64,000 nucleotides of DNA, taken from assembly GCF_014195535.1 (NCBI RefSeq), contig NZ_JACIBY010000002.1:596130-660129 (forward strand), written 5' to 3'. The translations under genes and the position numbers were made by a program. The stretch's first letter is position 1. Each line of letters begins with the position of its first letter. This document shows, piece by piece, positions 45,962-54,623 of this stretch. Source of the stretch: Runella defluvii (GTDB taxonomy: Bacteria > Bacteroidota > Bacteroidia > Cytophagales > Spirosomataceae). The notes under the pieces are model-generated. The model had not been told where the DNA came from, did no database searches, and saw only the letters and a program-made list of their open reading frames with translations.

Positions 45962-45969
45962 TTTTATTA

Positions 45970-46008
45970 GCGCTGCCAAGTTTTTGAAACTTGGCAGCGC
46001 TTTTTATT
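45970..46008. terminator. Terminator hairpin, copy B of a repeated element
   Basis: GCGCTGCCAAG (45970-45980), loop TTTTTGAAA, CTTGGCAGCGC (45990-46000), then TTTTTATTGCTATC. It differs from copy A in the outer stem with compensating changes on both arms, so pairing is kept. It serves two convergent genes. Confidence 0.85.
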
Positions 46009-46022
46009 GCTATCCAACGGAG

Positions 46023-49000
46023 TTACCTCTGAATCAACACTTTTGAGGTTCTGCTTTTTGATTCATTCTGTAATCGAATCAGATAAAACCCAATCTTCTC
46101 CGTGCTTAAATCCAAGCTGAAAGAATTTTTCCCCTTTACTGCTTGTTCCTCCCTTTCCTGAAGAACCAACCCACTCAACCCCACTACCTGTACATTTACT
46201 TTCTCGGCTTTTTCCGCAATGTAGTCCACATTGACAACACCCGTTGATGGATTCGGAAAAACGCTGAGTGTTTGGCTCAGTTCTTCTTCTTCCTCCAATG
46301 CGACTCTCGCTCCCGAAACAGACACGAGGCGAATGTTATCAAAATAGGCGGTGACATTATTAGCGGTGTAGTTTTGGAAATGAATCCGCTTGATTTGGGC
46401 GGGGTTTCCTAACTGTGCCAGCGAAACGATGTATTCTGTCCATACATTCGCAGTGGTCGTGAATGTGTAGCCCGAAGCATCGCCCCCTGTATCGGTAGAA
46501 GAGGTGTACACCTTGATGGTGGTAGCCGTAGGAGTTCTCACCCAAAACCGCACGGCAGTACTGGCGATGGTATTAACGGTAGTCGATACCTTCCGTAATG
46601 ATAACCCGCCCCACGCGGTGTAGTCTATTTTGGCCGACTTAGTACCCACTTTTACAGGAGTTGTGTTGCTAAAGTTTCGAGTAGTCGCCCACGACCAATC
46701 GTTCCAATCGGTGTTGAGTGTTTCGTCATATATCACAATTGTCGAAGCTCCGCAGGCCGAAGTCGTAGCCGATACCACATTGCTACTACCTGATTGATTG
46801 CCCGCGGCATCTTTGGCTTTTACGGTAAAGCTGTAAGTAGTTCCGCAAGCCAAACCCGCGACGGTATAAGTAGTACCCGTCACAGTGCCGTTGAGCAAAG
46901 TCGCCCCCTGATATACTTGGTAATTGGCTACACCTACGTTATCGGTCGAACCTGTCCAAGTTAAGGTCAGTCCCGTTTGGGTAATGGCCGATGCCGCTAA
47001 GGCCGTTGGGGCAGTAGGTGCTTGCGTATCAGGACAGGTAAGTGTGGTAGGAGTAACTACATTGCTCACTGGAGAGGTATTTCCTGCAGCGTCTTTGGAA
47101 GTGACACTGAAATTATACTGTGTATTGCAGTTTAGGCCCGCGACGGTATAAGTAGTACCCGTCACAGTGCCGTTGAGCAAAGTCGTCCCCTGATATACTT
47201 GGTAATTGGCTACACCTACGTTATCGGTCGAACCTGTCCAAGTCAACGTCAAACCTGTTTGGCTAATGTTGGAAGTAGCCAAATTGGTGGGTGATGTAGG
47301 TGCTTGGGTATCTGTCGCAGCCGTTGTGAGTTGAATGTTGTCAAAATACGCAACGACACTGTTGGAAGAGTTGTTTTGAATATTGATTCTTTTGATGGCA
47401 GTGGGGTTTCCCAGTGCCGCCATGGTCACCGTCACTTCTTGCCATTGATTAGCAGTCGTGGTAAAATTATAACTATTACTTGTAACACCACTGTCCTCCG
47501 TTTGGGTTTGTACCGTAAAGGCATTCGCACCAGTACTATACACCCAAAACTTAATGGATAAATTAGACGCAGGACTGAATACGGCATTTTTACGTAAAGA
47601 AAAACCACTAAAACCCGCAAAAGTAGCTTGTATTGATTTGGCCCCTTGTTGGACAGGGCTCGTAGCGTTAAAATTTGTGGTTGTGCTCCACGACCAATCG
47701 GCCCAATTAACATTCAGCGCATCATCATACACAATTTCACCCGTTGAGCAAGCCGATGTGGTAGCAGTGGCCGAGTTGCTTGCTATTGAGCTATTTCCCG
47801 CGGCATCCACGGCTTTTACGGTATAGCTATATGACGTCGCGCAACTCAAATTAGTTACGTTGTAAGTAGTCCCTGTAATATTGCTGGCAATCATGGTAGC
47901 ACCTTGAAACACCTGATAGGACGTTACCCCAACGTTGTCTGTGGCACTTGTCCAAGCCAAGGTCAAACTCGTTGAACCAACGTTTGAGGTAGTCAGATTG
48001 GTTGGGGAAGTAGGGGCTTGGGTATCAGGAGTGGACGTGCCCGAATCAAAACGAATATAATCAAAGTAAACAGTTGGACTATTGCCCGAATTATTTTTGA
48101 TATTGATTCGCTTAATAGCCGACGGATTGCCCAAATTGGCCATTGTCACGGTGTATTCTTGCCATTGGTTGGCGACGGTATTGAGAAACACCGAGTTGCT
48201 TTGTGGCCCACTGTCGTCGGGTTGTGTGCTAACATCAAGGCTATTTACGCCAGTACTATACGCCCAAAACTTAATGACAGTATTGGTAGTGGGGGTAATT
48301 ACGGCGTTTTTACGTACTGAAAAACCGCCGTACCCGCCATATTCTACTTTTATGGAATTGACACCCTCCGCGGCGGTTGGAGTCGTCGTATTAAAATAAC
48401 GATAGGCACTCCATGACCAATCTTCCCAATTAGCGTTTAGGTTATCATCATAAACGATTTCACCCGTTGGGCAAGCATTTGTGGTAATATTGGCACCATT
48501 ACTACTTGCTGATACATTTCCCGCCGCATCCACGGCTTTCACCGTAAACAAATAGGGTGTATTACAAGACAACGCCGTTATCGCCAGGCTTGTAGCAGTA
48601 GTGGTAGCGGCCAATGTGGTACCTCTAAACACCTGATAATTGGTCACGCCCACGTTGTCAGTAGCGGCCGTCCATGACAGCAAGGTGCTGGTAGTAGAAA
48701 CATTAGAAGCTGTCAGGTTAGTTGGCGATGTGGGGGCTTGGGTATCGCAAATTGGGGTAGTGATGCTTACGACATTGCTTGCTACGGAGAGATTCCCCGC
48801 CGCATCTTTGGCTTTTACGGTAAAAGAATAGCCCGTATTGCAGGCCAGCCCCGAAAGCAACGTCGAATTATTGACAGAAGATGCCAGCAAAGTTGTGCCG
48901 TTGTAAATATTGTACCCAGTTACGCCCACATTGTCGGTGGAAGCCGTCCAAGTGAGCGTGGCGGTATTGGAGGTGGTATTTGTGGCAGCCAAATTAAGCG

Positions 49001-50030
49001 GTGTAGTAGGTGCTTGGGTATCGGGCGGAAGGTTGCCGTAGATAGAAGGAGGACGAACAGAAGTATGCTGAATACTGTTTGGGTCGGTTATGGCAATGGC
49101 CTGCCCCCAAGTGTTTGACCAGCTACCAAAATTGCCATTGGTAGTGACATCAAAATTATTGGCACAGCCTCCAGTACCGTCTTGTACAGCCCCCCACGTC
49201 CATACCAGCCAGCCTATTTCGTTGGTTTGGCACTGCTGCATCACCCAACTATAAGGAATGGTCGTGCTACAATCCCAACCCGTTTGCTGCGGCCCTTCTC
49301 CAATCATAAACGGGATATTATTGGCTACCACGGCATTAAATACGTTGGTAAAACGTGTTTGTAAATTTTGAGTAACCGCGTCTTTCCAGTATGGGTGCAG
49401 CGAGAAAATAATATTGTGCTGAGGATCACTTTGCAAGATAGCATTCCACGTGTTCAAAATAGTATTTTCGTTTTGGCCATAGCCAGCGGCATCAATTATA
49501 AAAGGCATGGTATAACCCACCCCTCTCAGCTGAGCGACTGCATCTATGTACGCAGTTTGATACTGCGTATCGGTTGTATTGTTATCGCCTGCTTCGTTGG
49601 CGATGTTGAGTAAAACCCACTTTTTGTATTTATTCATAGCCGCGATTACATCGGCTCGCTTCCAGTAATTTAAGCACGTTTGTAGGTTATAGATATTGCC
49701 CGTAATATCATCTAATTGGACAATCGGAATCATTTTATTGTTGATGCAATTCCCCAACAGGGCATCCAAATCAGTCGCTGAGCCGCCCGTGTTCCACACA
49801 ATCCGAACGCTATTGGCTCCCGTTTGGGCAATTTGGGGTAAAATACTGACCCCTTGTTTATCCCCAGAGTAAACAAACATTTCATTGACTCCGCGCAAAA
49901 CTACTTTTTCACCTACTGCCGAATACAAATAACGCCCGTTGACATACATTGTCACGGTAGGTTGGGCATTCACTGTCAGGCTTGCCAACAGGTAGAAGCC
50001 AACAATCAAGAAGGCTAAAATTTTCTTCAT
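46023..50030 (-). CDS. Secreted GH5-family glycoside hydrolase with FN3 and carbohydrate-binding-like modules and T9SS sorting domain
   Basis: 1335 residues. Signal peptide to VNAQ (1-23). A GH5 (cellulase/mannanase-type) domain follows (about 24-330) with SVRIVW, acid/base Glu146 in NIANEAGD, SLHPYW, nucleophile Glu245 in MIGEGP, and WLVWTWGA. Then two FN3 domains, module X1, FN3, module X2, two FN3, module X3. X modules (about 145 residues, starting IVYDDxLNxxWxDWSWS and ending AYFDNIxL) look like beta-sandwich carbohydrate-binding domains. The end (LSVFPNPSTGVVNVDY...SRTSKVLIQR) is a type IX secretion sorting domain. It should hydrolyse beta-mannan or beta-glucan at the cell surface or outside. 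Confidence 0.87.
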   Translation of the reverse strand: MKKILAFLIVGFYLLASLTVNAQPTVTMYVNGRYLYSAVGEKVVLRGVNEMFVYSGDKQGVSILPQIAQTGANSVRIVWNTGGSATDLDALLGNCINNKMIPIVQLDDITGNIYNLQTCLNYWKRADVIAAMNKYKKWVLLNIANEAGDNNTTDTQYQTAYIDAVAQLRGVGYTMPFIIDAAGYGQNENTILNTWNAILQSDPQHNIIFSLHPYWKDAVTQNLQTRFTNVFNAVVANNIPFMIGEGPQQTGWDCSTTIPYSWVMQQCQTNEIGWLVWTWGAVQDGTGGCANNFDVTTNGNFGSWSNTWGQAIAITDPNSIQHTSVRPPSIYGNLPPDTQAPTTPLNLAATNTTSNTATLTWTASTDNVGVTGYNIYNGTTLLASSVNNSTLLSGLACNTGYSFTVKAKDAAGNLSVASNVVSITTPICDTQAPTSPTNLTASNVSTTSTLLSWTAATDNVGVTNYQVFRGTTLAATTTATSLAITALSCNTPYLFTVKAVDAAGNVSASSNGANITTNACPTGEIVYDDNLNANWEDWSWSAYRYFNTTTPTAAEGVNSIKVEYGGYGGFSVRKNAVITPTTNTVIKFWAYSTGVNSLDVSTQPDDSGPQSNSVFLNTVANQWQEYTVTMANLGNPSAIKRINIKNNSGNSPTVYFDYIRFDSGTSTPDTQAPTSPTNLTTSNVGSTSLTLAWTSATDNVGVTSYQVFQGATMIASNITGTTYNVTNLSCATSYSYTVKAVDAAGNSSIASNSATATTSACSTGEIVYDDALNVNWADWSWSTTTNFNATSPVQQGAKSIQATFAGFSGFSLRKNAVFSPASNLSIKFWVYSTGANAFTVQTQTEDSGVTSNSYNFTTTANQWQEVTVTMAALGNPTAIKRINIQNNSSNSVVAYFDNIQLTTAATDTQAPTSPTNLATSNISQTGLTLTWTGSTDNVGVANYQVYQGTTLLNGTVTGTTYTVAGLNCNTQYNFSVTSKDAAGNTSPVSNVVTPTTLTCPDTQAPTAPTALAASAITQTGLTLTWTGSTDNVGVANYQVYQGATLLNGTVTGTTYTVAGLACGTTYSFTVKAKDAAGNQSGSSNVVSATTSACGASTIVIYDETLNTDWNDWSWATTRNFSNTTPVKVGTKSAKIDYTAWGGLSLRKVSTTVNTIASTAVRFWVRTPTATTIKVYTSSTDTGGDASGYTFTTTANVWTEYIVSLAQLGNPAQIKRIHFQNYTANNVTAYFDNIRLVSVSGARVALEEEEELSQTLSVFPNPSTGVVNVDYIAEKAEKVNVQVVGLSGLVLQEREEQAVKGKNSFSLDLSTEKIGFYLIRLQNESKSRTSKVLIQR
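46855..46961 (-). repeat. Internal direct repeat, copy 1 (in fifth FN3 domain)
   Basis: 107 bp that recur at 47137-47243 with a single mismatch, 282 bp (94 codons) apart. They encode the same part of adjacent FN3 domains (VGVANYQVYQG...GTTYTVAGL). Near-identity at the DNA level points to recent duplication or gene conversion. Confidence 0.9.
47137..47243 (-). repeat. Internal direct repeat, copy 2 (in fourth FN3 domain)
   Basis: Partner of 46855-46961; one C/T difference in 107 positions. The three other FN3 domains are related only at the protein level. Confidence 0.9.
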
Positions 50031-50178
50031 AAAATTGAGAGTTTAAAATTGAAGAATATCTCCTTTTTCTCAGGAGTTTGAACTTTTCAACACGTGGTTC
50101 AAGGTATTGAAAACGAGCCATAAACGCAATAGCATCCAGATTAAAATAGTGTTATTTTGAGTATTCGGTATCGCAAAA

Positions 50179-50231
50179 TAAAAGCCATTAATGAGCATAC
50201 AATTGGCTTGTGTGCTCATTAATGGCTTTTA
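50179..50231 (-). terminator. 19-bp inverted repeat after the acyltransferase gene
   Basis: TAAAAGCCATTAATGAGCA (50179-50197) pairs with 50213-50231 around a 15-nt loop. On the minus strand it lies 21 nt past the acyltransferase stop, with a U-rich side (GGCTTTTATTTTG), fitting a terminator. The rest of the 222-bp gap to 50030 shows nothing else clear. Confidence 0.75.
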
Positions 50232-50252
50232 GAAATAGCCTATAATTGCCGT

Positions 50253-51356
50253 TTACACTTTAATAATAATCCCCTTCTTGTACATCACGTACAAAATCAC
50301 AAACCAGATTGTCAAAAAGGTTAGTGCTCCTGCCAAAGAGGCGTTGTATTCGTTGACAAACCAAACCCCTATCAGGTTTTTCTGCATCCATAATTGCGAA
50401 CTTATCGGCCCGTCGGGAGTTTCAATTTTTATTAGTGCCAACGTCCGAGGAATGATACCCGACAAGAAAAAAACCGTAATGGCATTCACGCCAAAAGCGA
50501 CCACAGGTGTCGTCCACTTACGATACCCTTGAACGTCGATGAGCCAATAGCACAGCGCCAACCCCACCATTGCCCAGCCTCCCGCGTACAACACGTACGA
50601 ACTTGTCCACAACGATTTATTGATTGGGAAAAACAAGTCCGCTATGAGTCCTGTAACAACCAATCCATTCCCAGCGGCAAACAACCACGCAATTCGCTCG
50701 GCCACAGGCTTGTCGGTACGCAGCCATTGCCCCGTCAATACCCCCAGTAGTCCCGTCCCGACGGCTGGAATGGTGCTAAAAATTCCTTCGGGGTCCCACA
50801 CTTTGGCGGCTTTCCACAAGTGATTGGTACCCAAAACAGTCCGATCCACCCAAGCGCCTAAGTTCGTTTCGGGTTCTAAATTCGCATAGCCAACTCCAGG
50901 GACAGGCACGAACGTCATCAGCACGTAATAAGCCAACAGCACCAACGCCAGCAGCCCTATTTGGGTCTTGCGGGTTGTTTTTATATAAAGAAGCGAGCAG
51001 ACAAAATACACAATAGCGATGCGTTGGAGCACCCCAGGAATTCGAACCGTTTCAAAATTAAACTTTGGATACAAGCTCAAAAAAAGTCCCAAGCCAAACA
51101 GGGTCGCGCTTCGCCGTGCAATTTTCAGTACCGTGGGCGGGTTTTTCCCCATTGCAAACGCAATAGAAACGCCAACAATGAACAAAAAGAAAGGGAATAC
51201 AAGGTCGGTGGGCGTGCAGCCGTTCCAGTGGGCATGGAGCAAGGGAGCATAGACGTGCCCCCAATCGCCTGGATTATTTACCAAAATCATGGCAGCCACG
51301 GTCAGGCCGCGAAACACGTCTAACGAGAGTAATCGGTTTTGCATAGGGTTGGTCAA
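50253..51356 (-). CDS. HGSNAT-like membrane acyltransferase (DUF5009/DUF1624 type)
   Basis: 367 residues with about ten membrane segments. RLLSLDVFRGLTVAAMILVNNPGDW near the start and the HWNGCTPTDLVFPFFLFIVGVSIAF stretch (quoted in part) are signatures of the family related to heparan-alpha-glucosaminide N-acetyltransferase. Conserved His42 in HAHWNG could be the acceptor used in HGSNAT. The bacterial substrate is not known; modification of sugars during import is plausible. An alternative start is ATG 51344 (MQNRLLSLD). Confidence 0.87.
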   Translation of the reverse strand: MTNPMQNRLLSLDVFRGLTVAAMILVNNPGDWGHVYAPLLHAHWNGCTPTDLVFPFFLFIVGVSIAFAMGKNPPTVLKIARRSATLFGLGLFLSLYPKFNFETVRIPGVLQRIAIVYFVCSLLYIKTTRKTQIGLLALVLLAYYVLMTFVPVPGVGYANLEPETNLGAWVDRTVLGTNHLWKAAKVWDPEGIFSTIPAVGTGLLGVLTGQWLRTDKPVAERIAWLFAAGNGLVVTGLIADLFFPINKSLWTSSYVLYAGGWAMVGLALCYWLIDVQGYRKWTTPVVAFGVNAITVFFLSGIIPRTLALIKIETPDGPISSQLWMQKNLIGVWFVNEYNASLAGALTFLTIWFVILYVMYKKGIIIKV

Positions 51357-51387
51357 TGAAGGATTTTACCTACGCAAGATAGCCGTT

Positions 51388-52578
51388 TCAGTTGAGATTC
51401 CCAGCCACTTTAAGCCCACTTGGTACGCGTTTGGGAATGCTACGGTCAAAGCCTTCGTCGTTGAGGGTATTCAGAAATTCTACTATGTTTGAAATGTCTT
51501 TGAAGCTGACTTTCAATGAATTTAGCAATGGGTCAAGCTGCGCTTTAGTCACGTTGGGGTTACGAATTTTGTCACCCGACAAGTCTTCATAAAACTCCAA
51601 AACGTGTTCGAGAGTACGGAGTTTTCCGCTGTGCATGTAGGGAGCGGTGTAGCGTAAGTTTCGTAAGGTGGGCGTTCTAAAACGGTAACGATTGTCCACT
51701 CCTGCATCCGTTTCGGGGAGTTTTTCGTTGTCAGGCACTCCCAGCGTATGCAATTGATAATCAGACAACATGGGGCCATTGTGGCACTTGGCACAGCCCG
51801 ATTTCAGAAACGCTTGCATCCCATCGCGTTCATTGATAGAAAGCGCGGTATTGTCGCCGCGCATGTATTGGTCAAAGCGAGAATTGCCCCCAACGAGCGT
51901 TCGTTCGTAAGCCGCAATCGCTTGTCCGAGGGTACGGTTTGTGATGGAATCTTTAGAACCAAACGCTTTTTGGAACAACAAACGGTATTCCGCATTGGCA
52001 AGGAGGCGTTTAATTACACTATCCAACGCCGCTTCTTTGGGATAACGATGTCCCCGCATTTCTTCCAACGACTTGATCGGTTCGAGCGCTTGCGCTTCTA
52101 ACCCTTTTGCCCGCAAGTCCCAAAACATGGGCGCGATACTCGCCTCAACGCGGCCATTTTCGCGAATACCGTTGAAAGCGGCGTTGAGAACCGTTTGTGA
52201 ATTTCGTTTGACAAAAGGAATGTCGTTGGGCATCCGAAAAGTGCGTTTGCTTCCCAGGCCGTGGCCATTGACTCCAATGGAAATTTCCAAACTTTCGGCA
52301 AATCCAAACTCTGGCTGATGGCAGGTGGCACAGGCTACGTCTTTGTGTCCCGACAAAATAGGGTCAAAAAACAGCAATCGCCCCAAAGCAACTTTTTCGG
52401 GAGTGGTGGGATTGTCGGCGGGGGTAGGCACACGCTTAGGCAAAGCCGCTAGTCGTGTGCTATCGTCTGGCTCTTCCCTTTTTTGGGTATCAGTTTGCGT
52501 TTGGTCATGCGTTGCACAGCTTAGGGCTATCGCCCAAAGCCCCAGCAGCAAGCCTTTCCAAAGTTGTCGTAGTATCAT
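51388..52578 (-). CDS. Di-haem cytochrome c peroxidase family lipoprotein
   Basis: 396 residues. Signal with lipobox ALSC (Cys21). Two haem-binding motifs are clear: CATCH (in ACATCHQPEFGF, about 82-93) and CAKCH (CAKCHNGPML, about 262-271). The order and size match the bacterial CcpA/MauG superfamily. Periplasmic enzymes of this group reduce H2O2 with cytochrome c or modify proteins. The stop codon is 32 nt from the divergently placed acyltransferase start, on the same strand, so a shared operon is possible. Confidence 0.92.
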   Translation of the reverse strand: MILRQLWKGLLLGLWAIALSCATHDQTQTDTQKREEPDDSTRLAALPKRVPTPADNPTTPEKVALGRLLFFDPILSGHKDVACATCHQPEFGFAESLEISIGVNGHGLGSKRTFRMPNDIPFVKRNSQTVLNAAFNGIRENGRVEASIAPMFWDLRAKGLEAQALEPIKSLEEMRGHRYPKEAALDSVIKRLLANAEYRLLFQKAFGSKDSITNRTLGQAIAAYERTLVGGNSRFDQYMRGDNTALSINERDGMQAFLKSGCAKCHNGPMLSDYQLHTLGVPDNEKLPETDAGVDNRYRFRTPTLRNLRYTAPYMHSGKLRTLEHVLEFYEDLSGDKIRNPNVTKAQLDPLLNSLKVSFKDISNIVEFLNTLNDEGFDRSIPKRVPSGLKVAGNLN

Positions 52579-52643
52579 GTGAGCAAAACTACTATTTCTA
52601 TCTTTAGAAAGGTATGACCTTCGTCAAACCTAATGGATTGACA

Positions 52644-53168
52644 TTAGTCCCAACTCATTTTATAACGAAGCGACACTAAGCCACTTTCATATACTTTAGA
52701 ATCGACGAGGGTCAACCATTTACGTTCTTTCAACTCTTTGAATAGCGGTTTTCCAGCGCCCAATACAATGGGGTGAATGGAAAGCCAAACTTCGTCCACC
52801 AACCCCAAGTTCATGAGGCTACTGGCCAGTTCTGCTCCGCCAAAAAGCCATATATCTTTTCCAGGTAGCGATTTGATGGTACGTACTTGCCGTTCGATGT
52901 CGCCTTTGATAAGTTTTTTGCGTTCGAGTTTGAAGTCAGGCAACGTATTCGAGAACACGTATTCGGTTACTTTAGGCATCCAAGCGGTTTCACCTTCGTT
53001 GGTCAACGCCATTTGGTACGTTTTACGACCCACAAACACCGCATCAATCCGTTTAAAAAATTCATTCAGTCCATAGTCCTGGTCTGTAAAGCACCAATCG
53101 TACTCTCCGTTGGGGCCTTCGATATACCCATCCAAACTCATGGCAAGACCTAAAATAACTTTTCTCAT
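52644..53168 (-). CDS. Dihydrofolate reductase-like protein (RibD C-terminal domain)
   Basis: 174 residues. MRKVILGLAMSLDGYIEGPNGEYDW is the usual start of the DHFR/RibD-C superfamily; FVGRKTYQM, KDIWLFGGAELASSLMNLGLVDEVWLSIHP (shortened here) and VLGAGKPLFKEL follow. It probably is an NADPH-dependent reductase, but the substrate is not known; these small family members are rarely true dihydrofolate reductases. A YjbR gene lies 21 nt upstream on the same strand. Confidence 0.9.
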   Translation of the reverse strand: MRKVILGLAMSLDGYIEGPNGEYDWCFTDQDYGLNEFFKRIDAVFVGRKTYQMALTNEGETAWMPKVTEYVFSNTLPDFKLERKKLIKGDIERQVRTIKSLPGKDIWLFGGAELASSLMNLGLVDEVWLSIHPIVLGAGKPLFKELKERKWLTLVDSKVYESGLVSLRYKMSWD

Positions 53169-53189
53169 ATCGTCAGGGTTTTTACTGCT

Positions 53190-53531
53190 TTACTGAGTGG
53201 GTTTTTCCACTCGTTTCTTTGTTTTCATTGCTACTATATTTTCATAGGAGGTGTTCACTCCTTCTACAAAAGCGGTCAGTCTTACTTTGTCCAAACTCAC
53301 GTGTGTCCATCCAAGCTGCCCCCATTTATTAGGCACGGGATAAAAGGCATCGTCTTCGCAAAACATTGTTTGCTGTTCAGGAGTAAACTTCAACGTCACC
53401 CATTTGTTTTCGATATTGAAAGTCGCAAAAATCTTCCCTTTGATTTTATACGCAGGTTTGTCAAAGTGCGCTTCTTCTTTTGCATTTGGCATGTTGACCA
53501 ATACCTCATACGCTTTTTCTACATCTATCAT
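53190..53531 (-). CDS. MmcQ/YjbR family protein
   Basis: 113 residues, the normal length of the family. Motifs: FDKPAYKIKGKIFATFNIENKWVTLKF (split), TPEQQ, and NKWGQLGWTHVSLDKV near the middle. YjbR proteins have a fold like DNA-binding or type III chaperone domains; biochemical function is unknown. It appears to form an operon with the DHFR-like gene. A tandem repeat array lies directly upstream of its start. Confidence 0.88.
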   Translation of the reverse strand: MIDVEKAYEVLVNMPNAKEEAHFDKPAYKIKGKIFATFNIENKWVTLKFTPEQQTMFCEDDAFYPVPNKWGQLGWTHVSLDKVRLTAFVEGVNTSYENIVAMKTKKRVEKPTQ

Positions 53532-53536
53532 TTTAT

Positions 53537-53822
53537 CAACTTTCGGGAAGTTCTATTATCGCTCTGCCAACTTCCCGAAAGTTCATTGTCCTAATATCAA
53601 CTTTCGGGAAGTTCCATTATCGCTACCAACCTTCCCGAAAGTTAGTTGCCCTATATCAACTTTCGGGAAGTTCTATTATCGCTCTGCCAACCTTCCCGAA
53701 AGTTCATTGTCCAATATCAACTTTCGGGAAGTGCCATTATCACTACTAACCTTCCCGAAAGTTCATTGTCCTATATCAACTTTCGGGAAGTTCTATTATC
53801 GCTGCCAACTTCCCGAAAGTTA
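53537..53822. repeat. Array of five hairpin units with AACTTTCGGGAAG arms
   Basis: Five units of 59 or 61 bp start at 53537, 53598, 53657, 53718 and 53777. In each, AACTTTCGGGAAG pairs with CTTCCCGAAAGTT about 20 nt later, giving five consecutive 13-bp stem-loops. Loops (TTCTATTATCGCTCTGCCAA and variants) and linkers vary by a few bases. The array begins 5 nt upstream of the YjbR start and ends at the stop codon of the next gene, so no gene is supported inside it; the reading frames through it are repeat translations. Confidence 0.9.
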
Positions 53823-54323
53823 GTTGTCGCGAAAATAACGCAGGGTTTGCCCATAATCCAAACCCATCGCCATTCCTCTCACGGCCATCGTAATCCGTTT
53901 TGTTTTTGTTTCAATGGTTTTTGCCGATTCTATCCACTTTGTGTAATAGTTTTGGTGACCAAGCGGCAATTTGTTGAAATACGCCAACGCCTTGGGCTCA
54001 TCTTCCAAACAAGCCAGCAAATCAGCCGATTGCGGCAACTCATCCGTATCAACCTCCAGTTGCACGCTCACCACAGCCCCTTCTTTTTTACGCAAGCCAC
54101 GACGCATTTCTGCATTGATTGGGATAATAAATCCTCCGTCGCCCATCGGTAGCATCGCCACGAGTTTGATGGCAAAATCGTCCAACTTTCCCTTAACACG
54201 GTACGACGCTTTTACGTTTGGGTTTAACGCATGGGCTATTTCGGGCAGAATTTCGATGTACGTCCAGCCCGTTTTTTCTCCTTTTTTGTCAAACTTGCGT
54301 AGTTCTGCGGTAAATGCAACCAT
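53820..54323 (-). CDS. DUF1905/YdeI (OmdA) domain protein
   Basis: 167 residues from ATG 54323. The first 90 residues are a DUF1905 domain (GWTYIEILPEIAHALNP, GKLDDFAIKLVAMLPMGDGGFIIPIN split, AEMRRGLRKKEGAVVSVQLEVD). The C-terminal part (LACLEDEPKALAYFNKLPLGHQNYYTKWIESAKT) is the YdeI/bacteriocin-resistance-type helical domain. Function is unclear. The frame extends 13 codons upstream, but that would run into the direct repeats and the start at 54323 matches the domain edge. Confidence 0.85.
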   Translation of the reverse strand: MVAFTAELRKFDKKGEKTGWTYIEILPEIAHALNPNVKASYRVKGKLDDFAIKLVAMLPMGDGGFIIPINAEMRRGLRKKEGAVVSVQLEVDTDELPQSADLLACLEDEPKALAYFNKLPLGHQNYYTKWIESAKTIETKTKRITMAVRGMAMGLDYGQTLRYFRDN

Positions 54324-54349
54324 TGTTTTTCGTATTTCGAGACATTTTT

Positions 54350-54451
54350 CAAGACTTTCCAAGTTTGTTCTTCATCGTAAGTCGAAACCTGGAAAGTTTT
54401 TTTCAAGACTTGCCAAGTTTGTTTTACATCGTAGGTCGAAACTTGGAAAGT
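54350..54451. repeat. Two direct copies of a 54-bp hairpin-forming element
   Basis: Copies begin at 54350 and 54404. Each reads CAAGACTT(T/G)CCAAGTTTGTT, a short variable stretch, then GTCGAAAC(C/T)TGGAAAG, so CCAAGTTT can pair with AAAC(T)TGG. The arm matches the core of the hairpins at 45210 and 45970, with a different loop. They lie in the 300-bp divergent gap 54324-54623; the rest of that gap is AT-rich and shows no clear gene. Confidence 0.75.
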
Positions 54452-54623
54452 CTGAGATGACACAACAAATTTAGTATCCTCCACTGACAACCCTATGTCA
54501 GTATTGTGAATCAATTTTCAAAAATATATAAATTTTTTTTGTCACTTGTGTCCAGTTTCCATCTGACCGTTCGTCATTCGTACAAATTCAATTATTTCGT
54601 ATCACTAAAACACATTTACGACC

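Noticed and set aside
53537..53822. CRISPR array (repeats at about 60-bp spacing)
   Set aside because: The whole unit is repeated, including the 'spacer' part, which differs only by a few bases. There are no unique spacers and no cas genes in the window.
53404..53823. 139-codon plus-strand open frame over the hairpin array
   Set aside because: It overlaps the YjbR gene antisense and then translates repeats. The amino acid pattern is just the repeated unit.
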